47,093 nt of DNA. Origin: Tindallia sp. MSAO_Bac2 (GTDB taxonomy: Bacteria > Bacillota > Clostridia > Peptostreptococcales > Tindalliaceae). The notes under the pieces were generated by a model. The model saw only the letters and a list, made by a program, of their open reading frames with translations. It had not been told where the DNA came from and did not search any database. Location: positions 1 through 47,093 of the forward strand of contig QYZZ01000088.1 in NCBI GenBank assembly GCA_003838145.1, written 5' to 3'. A program made the translations under genes and the position numbers. Position 1 is the first letter of the stretch. Each line of letters starts with the position of its first letter. Below, one piece after another: positions 1 to 9,080 of this stretch.

Positions 1-3000
1 GCCATCCTGTATGCCAATCAGGTAGGACTCTTAATGGATCGGGAAAAAGCCGTGCAAGAGCTGCAAAAGGAGCGGGACCTCTTTGTCTCCGGTCCAGTCT
101 TTACCATTGCCTGGAATCCGGAAAAATCCGGACAAATACTGCAGGTATCCCCCAATATTACAGAAATACTGGGGTATACCCCGGAAGAGATGACCCGGGA
201 AACCTTCAGCTATGATGCCATCGTTCATCCGGAAGACCAGGAGAAAGTTCGCCGGGAATCCAATCATTACCGTAAAAGAGGTATCCATCGGTACAGCCAG
301 TCTTACCGTCTGAAAACCAGCAGCGGCGACTATCTTTGGTTCTATGATCAAACCCAGTGCGTAACCGACCAGAAAGGCAACATCATCGAACACCGGGGTT
401 ACCTGGTGGATCAGACGCCCCTGAAAGAAGCCGAGGAAACCCTGATTCAGCAGCGTCAACGGCTTCAGGATATTATTGAAGCTACCAATGCCGGCACCTG
501 GGAGTACAACCTGCAAACCGGACTCATGCTGGTTAACGAAAAATGGGCAGCACTTATTGGCAGGACCGGTTATAACAAACGGCCACTGACAAACCGGGAG
601 TGGGAAAGTTGCATCCATCCGGAAGACCTGGCCCTGGTTAAGGAACATCTGCAGCATGCTCTGGAAGATAAAAACGTATACGAACTGGAATACCGGAAAA
701 TCCATCATAATGGCTCAGTAATATGGGTGCACGACATCGGCAAAATCACTCACCGGGATCGTCGGGGAACCCCCCTGATGATGAGCGGTACACAAACCGA
801 CATCACCAAACGCAAAGAAGCAGAAATAGCCCTGGCAGAAAGTGAGAAAACATATAGAAACTACATAGACTACTCACCCCTGCCCATCTTTGTGACCAAC
901 GGTCAAAAACAATACCTGCGGGCCAATCCGGCAGCCTGTCAACTGACGGGGTACACAGAAGAAGAATTAAAACAATTAACAGTTGACGATCTGGCACCAA
1001 CGGAGGAAGTGGATAAGACGAAAAATGGTTTGGTTGAAATGGAGGATGAACAAACCAAATCCGGTTATTTTGTCGGGCTGAAAAAGAACGGAGATCACTA
1101 CCATGGGCAGATTCATATCTCCCGCATTAGCGAAGAGGAAGCAATCTGCTTTGTGGAAGACATCACGGAACGGAAACGTATAGAAGATGAACTGGCAGCC
1201 AAACAAAAAGAACTGGACCGGTACTTTACCGCCAGTCTGGACTTGCTTTGCATCGCCAATACCAAAGGTGAATTTATCCGGCTGAACCCGGAATGGGGTA
1301 AAGTGCTGGGATACGCCACAGAAGAGCTGGAAGGAAAACGATTTTTGGACTATGTGCATCCGGATGACATGGAAACCACCATGGAAGCCATTGAGAAACT
1401 CATCAACCAAGAGGAAGTGGTGAAATTTACAAACCGCTACCGATGCGCTGATAGCAGTTATCGATGGATCGAATGGCGAAGCCGGCCGGAGGGAGAGTTA
1501 ATTTATGCCGTAGCCCGGGATATAACAGAACGAGTTCAGTATCAGGAAGCACTGGCCCGACGGGACCAGCTGCTGACAAAGCTTTCCCAACAGGTGCCGG
1601 GAGCGATCTACCAATATCAGCTCTTTCCGGATGGTACCTCCTGTTTTCCCTATGCCAGTGATGGAATCGATTACGTGTATGAAGTAAAACCGGAGCAGGT
1701 TAAAAAAGATGCAGCACTGGTATTTCAAAGGATTCACCCGGAGGATTCAGACAGAGTATCTGCTGTCATTCAAGCTTCTGCTGATACCATGAAAATCTGG
1801 CAGGATGAGTATCGTGTCTTTTTACCGGAAAAAGGCCTTCGGTGGCTGCAGGGTACCGCCCGACCGGAAAAGCAGCCAGACGGCAGTGTTCTCTGGCATG
1901 GATATATTCAGGATATTACAGACCGTAAAAAATCCGAAGCAAAAATTGAAGAATATGCCTCCATGCTGGAATTGAATAACCTGGAACTGGAACTGGCCAG
2001 CCAAAGGGCCGAAGCCGCCAACCAGGCCAAAAGCCAGTTTCTGGCCTACATGAGCCACGAAATCCGCACCCCCATGAACGGCATTTTAGGCTTTTTACAG
2101 CTGCTGGAAGAAACCGACACCGACCCCCAGCAGACCAAATACGTGGACTACATCAAAACCTCCTCAGAAACCCTGCTGGCTCTGATCAACGACATTTTAG
2201 ACCTGAGCAAAATCGAATCCGGAAAAATGGAACTGGAACACATCCCCTACGACCTGCGGTCCACCATTGAAGATGCCATCATCCCCCATCACCACCGGGC
2301 CCAGAGCAAAAATGTGGAACTGCAACTGCACATCCATCCCGGACTCCCCCGGCAGGTGAAAGGCGACCCCACCCGGCTGAGACAAATCCTCACCAACCTG
2401 GTGAGTAACGCCGTGAAATTCACCGAAGCCGGCCACATTACCGTAGAATGCCGGGCCGAAGAAGGAGAAGAAGACAAAAGCACCATCCAGCTCAGCGTCC
2501 GGGACACCGGCATCGGCATCCCGGAAGAAGCCATAGAAACCCTGTTTGAAACCTTTAGCCAGGCAGACGCCTCCAACACCCGGGAATACGGCGGCAGCGG
2601 CCTGGGACTCACCATTACAAGAGACCTGATTAACCTGATGAAAGGTACCATCAACGTTGAGAGCACCCCGGGCAAGGGCAGCACCTTTACCGTCACCATC
2701 CCCATGGAAAAGGAAGCCATTTCGAATAATCGGGAAATAACACCAAAATTCCTGAAAGCAAGTGAATTCAAATCCCCGGCAGGGGAAGAAATTTCAATTC
2801 TGCTGGTGGAAGATCAGGCCATTAACCGGGCCCTCATCGTCCAGCTGCTGCAAAACAGAGGCATGCGCTGCGACATCGCCGGGAACGGCCAGGAAGCCCT
2901 GGAAGCCTGCAAAAGTAAAACCTACGACCTGGTGCTGATGGACATCCAGATGCCGGTAATGGACGGCCTGGAAGCCACCCGGCAGATACGGCAGTTACCG

Positions 3001-3519
3001 GAAATAAACCAACCCACCATCGCCGCCATGACCGCCCATGCCATGAAAGAAGACCGACAGCGGTGCCTGGAAGCCGGCATGGACGCCTACCTGTCAAAAC
3101 CCATCAACTTCGACCAGGTGAACGCCCTGTTACAGGAAAACATGGTCACGGTGCAGGAAGCTACAGAGACAAGAACCCTGAAAAAAAAGGAAGCAACACT
3201 GGAAGACGCTCTGACACTACTGATTAAAGAAACCGGCCTTGAAAAAGCCACCGCTGCCTCATTGCTGAAAGAAGGAATCCAGTCCTGCCTGGAGACCAGC
3301 TCCAAGGCTCTGGAAGCCCTGGAGGAAAAGAACCTGCCCAAAGCCAAAGAGAGGCTTCACAGCCTGAAAGGAAGCGCCGGGAACCTGCGGATAGTGACCA
3401 TCGCCCAGTGGGCTGCAGAAGGAGAAGTACTGGCAGAGGCAGAAGCTTTAGAGGAACTAAAAAAACTACTGCTGAAAACACGTCGCACCCTGGAAGCCTG
3501 GGAAAAGCATGGAGTATGA
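1..3519 (+). CDS. Hybrid sensor histidine kinase, multi-PAS, REC and HPt (5' end outside window)
   Basis: Signal-transducing hybrid kinase. The frame is open from base 1 and reads AILYANQVGLLMDREKAV, which looks like the last helix of a GAF domain, so the gene starts upstream and the ATG at 34 is probably internal. Counting from that ATG, five PAS/PAC units follow (about 18-130, 144-265, 273-385, 395-505, 515-640), each closing with a DITxRK-like PAC motif. Then come HisKA with the phosphoacceptor in [11 protein letters not shown] (His675), a HATPase_c domain with DTGIGIP and a GSGLGL lid, a receiver with LMDIQMPVMDG (Asp970) and a C-terminal HPt with RLHSLKGSAGN (His1109). No membrane segment is visible, so this part is cytosolic. 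The His-Asp-His relay means an outside response regulator should be the final target. The kinase, last receiver and HPt are close paralogues of those at 5930-8804. Ligand unknown. Confidence 0.9.
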   Translation, partial: AILYANQVGLLMDREKAVQELQKERDLFVSGPVFTIAWNPEKSGQILQVSPNITEILGYTPEEMTRETFSYDAIVHPEDQEKVRRESNHYRKRGIHRYSQSYRLKTSSGDYLWFYDQTQCVTDQKGNIIEHRGYLVDQTPLKEAEETLIQQRQRLQDIIEATNAGTWEYNLQTGLMLVNEKWAALIGRTGYNKRPLTNREWESCIHPEDLALVKEHLQHALEDKNVYELEYRKIHHNGSVIWVHDIGKITHRDRRGTPLMMSGTQTDITKRKEAEIALAESEKTYRNYIDYSPLPIFVTNGQKQYLRANPAACQLTGYTEEELKQLTVDDLAPTEEVDKTKNGLVEMEDEQTKSGYFVGLKKNGDHYHGQIHISRISEEEAICFVEDITERKRIEDELAAKQKELDRYFTASLDLLCIANTKGEFIRLNPEWGKVLGYATEELEGKRFLDYVHPDDMETTMEAIEKLINQEEVVKFTNRYRCADSSYRWIEWRSRPEGELIYAVARDITERVQYQEALARRDQLLTKLSQQVPGAIYQYQLFPDGTSCFPYASDGIDYVYEVKPEQVKKDAALVFQRIHPEDSDRVSAVIQASADTMKIWQDEYRVFLPEKGLRWLQGTARPEKQPDGSVLWHGYIQDITDRKKSEAKIEEYASMLELNNLELELASQRAEAANQAKSQFLAYMSHEIRTPMNGILGFLQLLEETDTDPQQTKYVDYIKTSSETLLALINDILDLSKIESGKMELEHIPYDLRSTIEDAIIPHHHRAQSKNVELQLHIHPGLPRQVKGDPTRLRQILTNLVSNAVKFTEAGHITVECRAEEGEEDKSTIQLSVRDTGIGIPEEAIETLFETFSQADASNTREYGGSGLGLTITRDLINLMKGTINVESTPGKGSTFTVTIPMEKEAISNNREITPKFLKASEFKSPAGEEISILLVEDQAINRALIVQLLQNRGMRCDIAGNGQEALEACKSKTYDLVLMDIQMPVMDGLEATRQIRQLPEINQPTIAAMTAHAMKEDRQRCLEAGMDAYLSKPINFDQVNALLQENMVTVQEATETRTLKKKEATLEDALTLLIKETGLEKATAASLLKEGIQSCLETSSKALEALEEKNLPKAKERLHSLKGSAGNLRIVTIAQWAAEGEVLAEAEALEELKKLLLKTRRTLEAWEKHGV

Positions 3520-3537
3520 TAAAGAGAGGATGAAATT

Positions 3538-4926
3538 ATGTTTTTCAAAAGAGAAGCACAAAAACCAACAGCGTCATCCAAAGCAACACTGCATCAGGAA
3601 GCCCTGCTGCAGGCCATGAAAGCAGCATCTCATGGCGACTGCAGCCCCCTAAAAGAAGAAGACTGCGGTTCAAAAGAACTGGCAGAAGCCTGGAATACCA
3701 TGATGAACAGCTGGAAAAAAGAACGACAGGAAACCACCCTGCAGGTGAACCACCTACTTAATCAGGTAACCCGGATGGATTCCGTCCGGGACATGGTGGA
3801 AAGCGTAACCAAGCAAACCGACTCCCTGCATACCATGCTGGCCAACAGCGAAGAACTGGGAGCCTCCATTCAGGAAGTCGCCAACAGCTCCACCGACGTT
3901 TCCTCCAAAACCAACGAAACCAGCGACCAGGTCATCGAGAGCGTCAAACAAATGAACCAGTCCATGGAATTTGTAGTACAGTCCTTTGAAGAAATAGAAA
4001 GAATCGATAAAGATATACAAGGCGTAAAAGTGCAGACAGAAGACATCGGCCAGATTATAGATATTGTTAAAGGCATCGCCGAACAAACCAACCTGTTAGC
4101 CCTGAATGCCGCCATCGAAGCCGCCAGAGCAGGCGAACAGGGTCGGGGCTTTGCCGTGGTGGCCGAAGAAGTGCGAAAACTGGCAGAACACACCTCCGAG
4201 TCCGTCGTAAAAGTACAGCAGAATATATCCGAGCTGCAAAAACACATTGACACCACCTCCAAAAGCATGTCAGAAACCGCCTCCAGACTGAACGCCGGAA
4301 AAGACATGGTAGAAAAAGCCACCGAATCCGTCAGCAGCATCAGCGAATCCATCGACGTCATCAACGACCATACCATGCAGGTAGCCGCCAACATGGAAGA
4401 ACAGTCCGCCGCCACCGAAACCCTGAACGAAAGCATGAGCCAGATCTCCGAAGCATCCGATTTTCTGGCCAGAGTATCCCAGGAAACCGGCGGAGCCATC
4501 TTTGGAGCCAGTAAAAAACTGAATGATATACGAATGGCACTGCTGAAACACAGCGACTGCCTGGATAACCAGCAAATGATCGAAGTATACAAAACCGACC
4601 ACCTGCTGTGGCGCTGGCGCGTGTACAATATGCTGCTGGGTCTGGAAAACGTGGATGATTCCATGGTTGCCAACTATCAGGAATGCCGTCTTGGCAAATG
4701 GTATTACAGTGTAGAAGACGAAATGCTGAAAAAGCACAGCGCTTTTGCCAATCTGGAAAGCCCCCATATCCAGTTGCATCAGATGGCTAAAAAAGCTTCC
4801 GATGCCTATAAGGCCGGGAATATGACAGAAGCAGACCGGGCCCTGGAGGAAATGGACCGTTACTCCAAAGAAGTATTCCGGTGCCTGGATGAAATCAGTG
4901 CAGCACTGACAAATACAGACAAGTAG
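3538..4926 (+). CDS. Soluble methyl-accepting chemotaxis protein with C-terminal CZB domain
   Basis: Cytoplasmic chemoreceptor of 462 residues that would control CheA through its hairpin tip. No signal peptide or membrane segment is visible. Residues about 60-330 are a long heptad-rich coiled coil containing the conserved tip, with [19 protein letters not shown] followed by [15 protein letters not shown]. Residues about 350-455 match the chemoreceptor zinc-binding (CZB) domain: a His in [15 protein letters not shown], a Cys in CRLGKWYY and two His in [13 protein letters not shown], the expected 3His/1Cys zinc site. CZB domains in other proteins respond to zinc or to oxidation of the cysteine. 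It starts 18 bases after the kinase gene behind an AGAGGATG-type ribosome site, and with the following hemerythrin and CheX genes it probably forms a taxis operon responding to oxygen, oxidants or metal. Confidence 0.93.
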   Translation: MFFKREAQKPTASSKATLHQEALLQAMKAASHGDCSPLKEEDCGSKELAEAWNTMMNSWKKERQETTLQVNHLLNQVTRMDSVRDMVESVTKQTDSLHTMLANSEELGASIQEVANSSTDVSSKTNETSDQVIESVKQMNQSMEFVVQSFEEIERIDKDIQGVKVQTEDIGQIIDIVKGIAEQTNLLALNAAIEAARAGEQGRGFAVVAEEVRKLAEHTSESVVKVQQNISELQKHIDTTSKSMSETASRLNAGKDMVEKATESVSSISESIDVINDHTMQVAANMEEQSAATETLNESMSQISEASDFLARVSQETGGAIFGASKKLNDIRMALLKHSDCLDNQQMIEVYKTDHLLWRWRVYNMLLGLENVDDSMVANYQECRLGKWYYSVEDEMLKKHSAFANLESPHIQLHQMAKKASDAYKAGNMTEADRALEEMDRYSKEVFRCLDEISAALTNTDK

Positions 4927-4950
4927 ATTATAAAAGGAGCGTGTCAAATA

Positions 4951-5358
4951 ATGATGTGGAAAGAAAGATATCGAATTGGCGTTGAAATCATTGATGAGCA
5001 GCATAAGGAACTGTTTCAGAGAGTACAGGAATTTTTAGCCGTGATCAATGGAACAGAAGCCTGGGAAGGCCGGAAAAGGAAAGTTGAAGAAACCATGGGT
5101 TTTATGGAAGAGTATGCCGTCAAACATTTTACCGACGAAGAAAACTTATTTCAGGAAATTAAGTACCCGGACGCAGAAGCCCATAAAAAAGCCCATGAAG
5201 AATTTGCGAAAATGGTGAAGGAATACAAAGTACGTTTTGAAGACGGAATGAAAGAAGAAGACGTTCAGGAGTTCGGGGGACGGCTGATGAGCTGGTTGAT
5301 TATGCACGTTGGAAAAGAAGACCAAAAGCTTGGTGAATTTATCAACAGGGAGGTTTAA
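4951..5358 (+). CDS. Bacteriohemerythrin
   Basis: Small (135 residue) non-heme di-iron oxygen-binding protein. It begins MMWKERYRIGVEIIDEQHK, the usual N-terminus of the family, and shows the iron ligands in order: His in IDEQHKELF, His and Glu in KHFTDEENLF, two His in AEAHKKAHEEF, and His and acidic residue in MHVGKED. It is a single-domain protein with no receptor or kinase fusion. GGAG at 4936-4939 lies 11 bases before the first of two adjacent ATG codons; the second ATG (4954) is also possible. Its place between a CZB chemoreceptor and CheX suggests that it delivers or buffers oxygen for an oxygen-avoidance response, but that role is inferred from context. Confidence 0.95.
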   Translation: MMWKERYRIGVEIIDEQHKELFQRVQEFLAVINGTEAWEGRKRKVEETMGFMEEYAVKHFTDEENLFQEIKYPDAEAHKKAHEEFAKMVKEYKVRFEDGMKEEDVQEFGGRLMSWLIMHVGKEDQKLGEFINREV

Positions 5359-5362
5359 AGCT

Positions 5363-5827
5363 ATGAAAGCAGAACATTTAAATCCATTTGTAAAGGCAGT
5401 CAACGACGTCTTTACCACCATGTTTGATGTCCAGCCCGAAAAAAAGAGCGTTTTTGTCAAAGAAGACATGGTTTCCAGCAACGAAGCCAATGTATTGTTA
5501 GGCGTGACCGGCGACCTGGAAGGAGCCATTCTTTTTGGATTTCCAAAAGAAATGACCTTTGAAATGATTCGAAGTATGTCCGGTATGGAAATGACAGAAA
5601 TCAACAGCTTTGTCGCCTCCGCCCTGGGAGAGGTTGCCAATATTATTTCCGGGAACGCCATGATCATTTTGCATGATTCAGACCTGGTTTGTGATATCCT
5701 ACCGCCCAAAGTTATGGTAGGGCAGTACCAGACATTTTCTGAAAAAGAAGAGAAAATCGTAGCCCTAACCATGGCAACGGACTTTGGCGAATTTGATTTA
5801 AACCTGATGTTGAAAGAACAGAAATAA
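5363..5827 (+). CDS. cheX: CheX-family chemotaxis phosphatase
   Basis: CheC/CheX/FliY-family protein of 154 residues that dephosphorylates CheY-P. The active-site signature ExxN is present in ALGEVANIISGNA, and the overall length fits single-site CheX. The frame is open from 5309, but GGGAGG at 5348-5353 sits 9 bases before the ATG at 5363, giving MKAEHLNPFVKAVNDVF, the normal CheX start, so the longer version is rejected. It follows the hemerythrin gene by 4 bases and is probably translated from the same message. No CheA, CheY or CheW gene is in the window, so it must act on proteins encoded elsewhere. Confidence 0.88.
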   Translation: MKAEHLNPFVKAVNDVFTTMFDVQPEKKSVFVKEDMVSSNEANVLLGVTGDLEGAILFGFPKEMTFEMIRSMSGMEMTEINSFVASALGEVANIISGNAMIILHDSDLVCDILPPKVMVGQYQTFSEKEEKIVALTMATDFGEFDLNLMLKEQK

Positions 5828-5929
5828 TAAACGCAAAAAACAGCGAATTAGTTCAGAGATGGCATTCAGTAAGCTGGCTGGCACGCAAAAAATTGATTTG
5901 ATTGTTTGTGAAAAAAGGAAGTGTTAAGG

Positions 5930-8230
5930 ATGCAGCATGGTTCAAAAGACAAGCTATATACACAATTAAAAGAAGCTGAAAAGAAGCTGAACGCAATCAC
6001 AAATTCTACAAACGAGTCGATCATTATGATGGATACTGAGGGCTGCATCTCTTTTTGGAATCCAGCCTCCGAAGCTATTTTTGGTTACACTGAGCAGGAA
6101 GCTTTGGGTGAGGATCTTCATTTGTTAATAGCGCCAAAAAAATACTTATCAGATCATCAGAAGGCCTTTGAACATTATAAAAAAACAGGAGAAGGAAATG
6201 CCATCGGTAAACGATTAGAACTGGAAGGGAAACACAAAAATGGAACCGTATTCCCCATAGAGCTTTCACTGTCGAGCACACGACTGCAAGATGGATGGCA
6301 CTCCGTTGGGATTGTAAAGGACATCACCGACCGCAAACAAACAGAAAACATGATCCAGGCACGAGTGAACCTTTTAACCTTTGCCTCCGGCCACTCCCTG
6401 GACGAAGTACTTCAGAAAACACTTGATGAAGCCTGTGCCATGGTCAACAGCCCAATCGGATTTTATCATTTCGTCAGTGAGGATGAAAAGACACTTACAT
6501 TAAAAGCATGGTCAACGGATACCTTAAACCATTTCTGCCAAATGGGAGATAAAAGAGGCATGCATTACAGCGTAGATGAGGCTGGCGTTTGGGTGGATGC
6601 TACCAGAAAAAGGCGTCCTGTCATCCACAACGATTATGCATCCCTGAGCCACCGCAAGGAAATCCCCGAAGACCACGCCTTCGTAAACCGGGAATTAGTG
6701 GTCCCCATCATGCGCAGTGAACGTATTGTAGCCATCCTTGGCGTAGGAAACAAACCAAAGGACTACACTGAAAAAGACATTCAAATTATATCTTTTTTTG
6801 CAGATGTTGCCTGGGAAATTGCAGAGGACAAATTCGATGAACAAAGGTTGATCGACTACACAAAGAAACTGGAAGAATCAAAAATCCAGGCCGAAGTCGC
6901 CAATCAGGCCAAAAGCCAGTTTTTGGCCAATATGAGCCACGAAATCCGCACCCCCATGAACGGCATTTTAGGATTTTTGCAGCTGCTGGAAGAAACTGAA
7001 AAAAGCGGTCAGCAGGCCAAATACATCGACTATATCAAAAACTCCACTGACACCCTGCTGTCCCTCATCAACGATATCCTGGACCTGAGCAAAATTGAAT
7101 CCGGGAACATGGAACTGGAAATGATTCCCTTTGATTTGCGGTCCGCCCTGGAAGATGCGGTGCTTCCCCAAAGCCAACGGGCTCAAAGTAAAAACATTGA
7201 CCTTAATTTATACACATCTCCCGGCCTGCCCCGGCAGTTGAACGGTGACCCCACCCGGTTGCGGCAGATCATTACCAACCTGGTCAGCAATGCCGTCAAA
7301 TTCACGGAAAAAGGCAGCGTCACCGTCCAGTGCCGACCTCTGGAGAGAACAGACTCAACTGCCAGGATTGAAATAAACGTCATTGATACCGGGATCGGCA
7401 TCCCAAAACCCGCCCAGGAAAAACTCTTTGACGCCTTCACCCAGGCAGACCTTTCCAATACCAGGGAATACGGCGGCACCGGCCTGGGCCTTGCCATCAT
7501 AAAAGACCTGACCCGCCTGATGAAGGGCACTGTTCAGGTTAGCAGCACCCCGGGAGAAGGCAGTACGTTTACCGTTACCCTGCCCCTGAAAATAGACGAT
7601 CGGCCAGTAAAGAACCTGGCAGATCAAAGAATTCTGAAGGGCAAACACATCGTCATTGTAGATGATACAGCCCTGAACCGGGAAATGCTGCGCAGCTACC
7701 TGGAAGAAGCCGGCTGTCAGGTATCTGAAGCCAGCCGGGGAAGGGACGCCGTCAGCCTGCTCATGAAATATAACCGTCAGGACCAGCCCGTCCACGCCAT
7801 CATTACAGATCAGCAAATGCCCGGCATGACCGGCGACGATCTGGCCGCCGTCCTGCAGGCCAACCCGGCGACCCAAAGGATCCCTCTGTGCCTGCTGACC
7901 TCAGCCGTAACTGCCAATAGCAGCCGACAGGCCAGCGAAGAAGGATTTCGCGCCTACCTGACCAAGCCGCTGCGACGACGGGACCTGTTGGACACCATGG
8001 CCAGCCTGGTCACCGAAGAGAAAGAGAGTCCTAAAACACCCCCCGGCCATGATTACCCGGCATACCCTGCGGGAAGCCCAGGATCAGAACAAGATCAACG
8101 TACTGGTCGCGGAAGACCAGGAAACCAATCGGGCCCTGGTGGTGCAACTCCTTCAAAACCGCGGCCTGCGCTGCGACGTGGTGGAAAATGGCGAAGAAGC
8201 CGTAGAGGCCTGCCAGCAGAAAGAATATGA
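5930..8230 (+). CDS. Hybrid sensor histidine kinase, PAS-GAF-HisKA-HATPase-REC1 (frameshifted from REC2-HPt)
   Basis: Cytosolic hybrid kinase. AAGGAAG at 5915-5921 favours the ATG at 5930 over the in-frame GTG at 5921, which overlaps that site. The domains are PAS (about 25-140, ending DITDRKQTE), GAF (about 150-305, with [19 protein letters not shown]), HisKA with [11 protein letters not shown] (His337), HATPase_c with DTGIGIP and GTGLGL, and receiver 1 with [10 protein letters not shown] (Asp627). After about residue 703 the frame runs into low-complexity Gly/Pro/Arg-rich sequence with no family resemblance and stops at 8230. The missing second receiver and HPt are encoded in the +1 frame from 8049. 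Dropping one C from the C6 run at 8039-8044 would fuse the two into one roughly 958-residue protein. The last 60 or so residues here are therefore probably a frameshift tail. Confidence 0.85.
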   Translation: MQHGSKDKLYTQLKEAEKKLNAITNSTNESIIMMDTEGCISFWNPASEAIFGYTEQEALGEDLHLLIAPKKYLSDHQKAFEHYKKTGEGNAIGKRLELEGKHKNGTVFPIELSLSSTRLQDGWHSVGIVKDITDRKQTENMIQARVNLLTFASGHSLDEVLQKTLDEACAMVNSPIGFYHFVSEDEKTLTLKAWSTDTLNHFCQMGDKRGMHYSVDEAGVWVDATRKRRPVIHNDYASLSHRKEIPEDHAFVNRELVVPIMRSERIVAILGVGNKPKDYTEKDIQIISFFADVAWEIAEDKFDEQRLIDYTKKLEESKIQAEVANQAKSQFLANMSHEIRTPMNGILGFLQLLEETEKSGQQAKYIDYIKNSTDTLLSLINDILDLSKIESGNMELEMIPFDLRSALEDAVLPQSQRAQSKNIDLNLYTSPGLPRQLNGDPTRLRQIITNLVSNAVKFTEKGSVTVQCRPLERTDSTARIEINVIDTGIGIPKPAQEKLFDAFTQADLSNTREYGGTGLGLAIIKDLTRLMKGTVQVSSTPGEGSTFTVTLPLKIDDRPVKNLADQRILKGKHIVIVDDTALNREMLRSYLEEAGCQVSEASRGRDAVSLLMKYNRQDQPVHAIITDQQMPGMTGDDLAAVLQANPATQRIPLCLLTSAVTANSSRQASEEGFRAYLTKPLRRRDLLDTMASLVTEEKESPKTPPGHDYPAYPAGSPGSEQDQRTGRGRPGNQSGPGGATPSKPRPALRRGGKWRRSRRGLPAERI
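8039..8044 (+). other. C6 homopolymer at a kinase frameshift junction
   Basis: A run of six C lies where the PAS-GAF kinase-REC1 frame stops making sense and just before the start of the REC2-HPt frame. Removing one C gives the uninterrupted reading [20 protein letters not shown], which leads directly into receiver 2. This could be a sequencing or assembly error, a fixed mutation, strand-slippage phase variation or translational frameshifting. The sequence alone cannot separate these. Confidence 0.7.
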
Positions 8231-8804
8231 CCTCATTCTGATGGACGTTCAAATGCCAGTGATGGACGGCCTGGAAGCTACGAGAAGGATCCGGAATCTT
8301 CCTCAGAAGCACCAGCCCATCATCGCCGCCATGACCGCCCATGCCATGAAAGAAGACAAAGAAAGATGCCTGGAATCCGGCATGGATGAATACCTGAGCA
8401 AACCCATCAACTTTGATCAGGTAAATGCTCTTCTTCAGGAAGGCATCCACGCAGAACCGCCACTGGAAGATGAGCCTGTTCCGGTGGGTTCCGTTGAAAC
8501 CCCCGAAAGAGAAGCCATCAACAACCTGATCCAGCATATTGGGTTTGAGGAAGAAGAGGCCAAAGAACTGCTGAATAAGGGGATCGAAAAGTGGCAGGAA
8601 CTGATCACAGAGGCCGAAAGGGCCCTTCAACAGGAAGATGTTGAAAAAGTCAAAAGCCATCTTCACGCTCTGAAAGGAGCTTCGGCAAATCTTTACATGA
8701 AAAAAACAGCCCAACTGGCAGCAAAAGCAGAAATCTTTGCCGCCACAGAGGAGACAAAAAAACTAAAGGAAGCCCTGGCAGAACTGCGAAAAACCCTCTG
8801 TTAA
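8049..8804 (+). CDS. Receiver-HPt phosphorelay module (REC2-HPt part of the upstream kinase)
   Basis: Receiver plus histidine phosphotransfer module in the +1 frame relative to the kinase at 5930. The receiver (about residues 17-135) has the acidic pair in [11 protein letters not shown], the phosphoacceptor in [11 protein letters not shown] (Asp66), a TAHAMK switch region and SKPINFDQ. The HPt (about 155-251) has [10 protein letters not shown] (His206). The stretch is nearly the same as the C-terminus of the first kinase in the window (receiver 2810-3130, HPt 3210-3519), so it was clearly once the end of a hybrid kinase. No Shine-Dalgarno sequence precedes the ATG at 8049; upstream is only a C-rich stretch. 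Independent translation is thus doubtful, and the module is more likely made by frameshifting or coupled re-initiation, or is a separated remnant. Confidence 0.75.
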   Translation: MITRHTLREAQDQNKINVLVAEDQETNRALVVQLLQNRGLRCDVVENGEEAVEACQQKEYDLILMDVQMPVMDGLEATRRIRNLPQKHQPIIAAMTAHAMKEDKERCLESGMDEYLSKPINFDQVNALLQEGIHAEPPLEDEPVPVGSVETPEREAINNLIQHIGFEEEEAKELLNKGIEKWQELITEAERALQQEDVEKVKSHLHALKGASANLYMKKTAQLAAKAEIFAATEETKKLKEALAELRKTLC

Positions 8805-8956
8805 GCAATGCCCAGGTTCCCGGTGTATTATAAGAGGATCATCATACCTCATATGCATTCGTTGAAAAATAGTTGATAAAAACCAATGTAATGAGAGAAT
8901 CATTAAACCCTTGAAAAGGTAAAGACGGCATTAAATAGGAGTTTATATTTAGCGGA

Positions 8957-9057
8957 CACCGTGATCTCTTGGTTATATCTGGACGCTTTTAGACTAAGAG
9001 GGAGTGAGTAGCGTAACCGGTCGCCGAGCACTCTACAAGCCTGGGAAAATCACGGTG
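8957..9057 (+). ncRNA. Candidate structured leader RNA, family not recognised
   Basis: The 276-base gap between the second and third kinases contains a possible three-way junction just upstream of the third. P1 is a perfect 9-bp pairing of CACCGTGAT (8957-8965) with ATCACGGTG (9049-9057). P2 pairs CTCTTGGT (8966-8973) with ACTAAGAG (8993-9000), with one G-U. P3 pairs GGAGTG (9001-9006) with CACTCT (9029-9034). P1 ends about 12 bases before the gene's AGGGAGG site, the right distance for a riboswitch-like control element. It does not match c-di-GMP, SAM, TPP, glycine, guanidine or yybP consensus sequences that I can recall. The rest of the gap (8805-8956) shows only a weak TTGAAA/TGTAAT promoter-like pair near 8862-8886. 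Confidence 0.35.
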
Positions 9058-9080
9058 AATGATAAAAAGGGAGGCAAAGG

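Noticed and set aside
3870-4673. Long (267 residue) frame antisense to the chemoreceptor gene
   Set aside because: Ser/Cys/Met-rich translation of the opposite strand of a coiled coil, with no ribosome site or family signature.
8957-9057. Known riboswitch such as c-di-GMP-I or yybP-ykoY
   Set aside because: Only short chance similarities (for example GAGTAGCG); the conserved cores of those families are absent.
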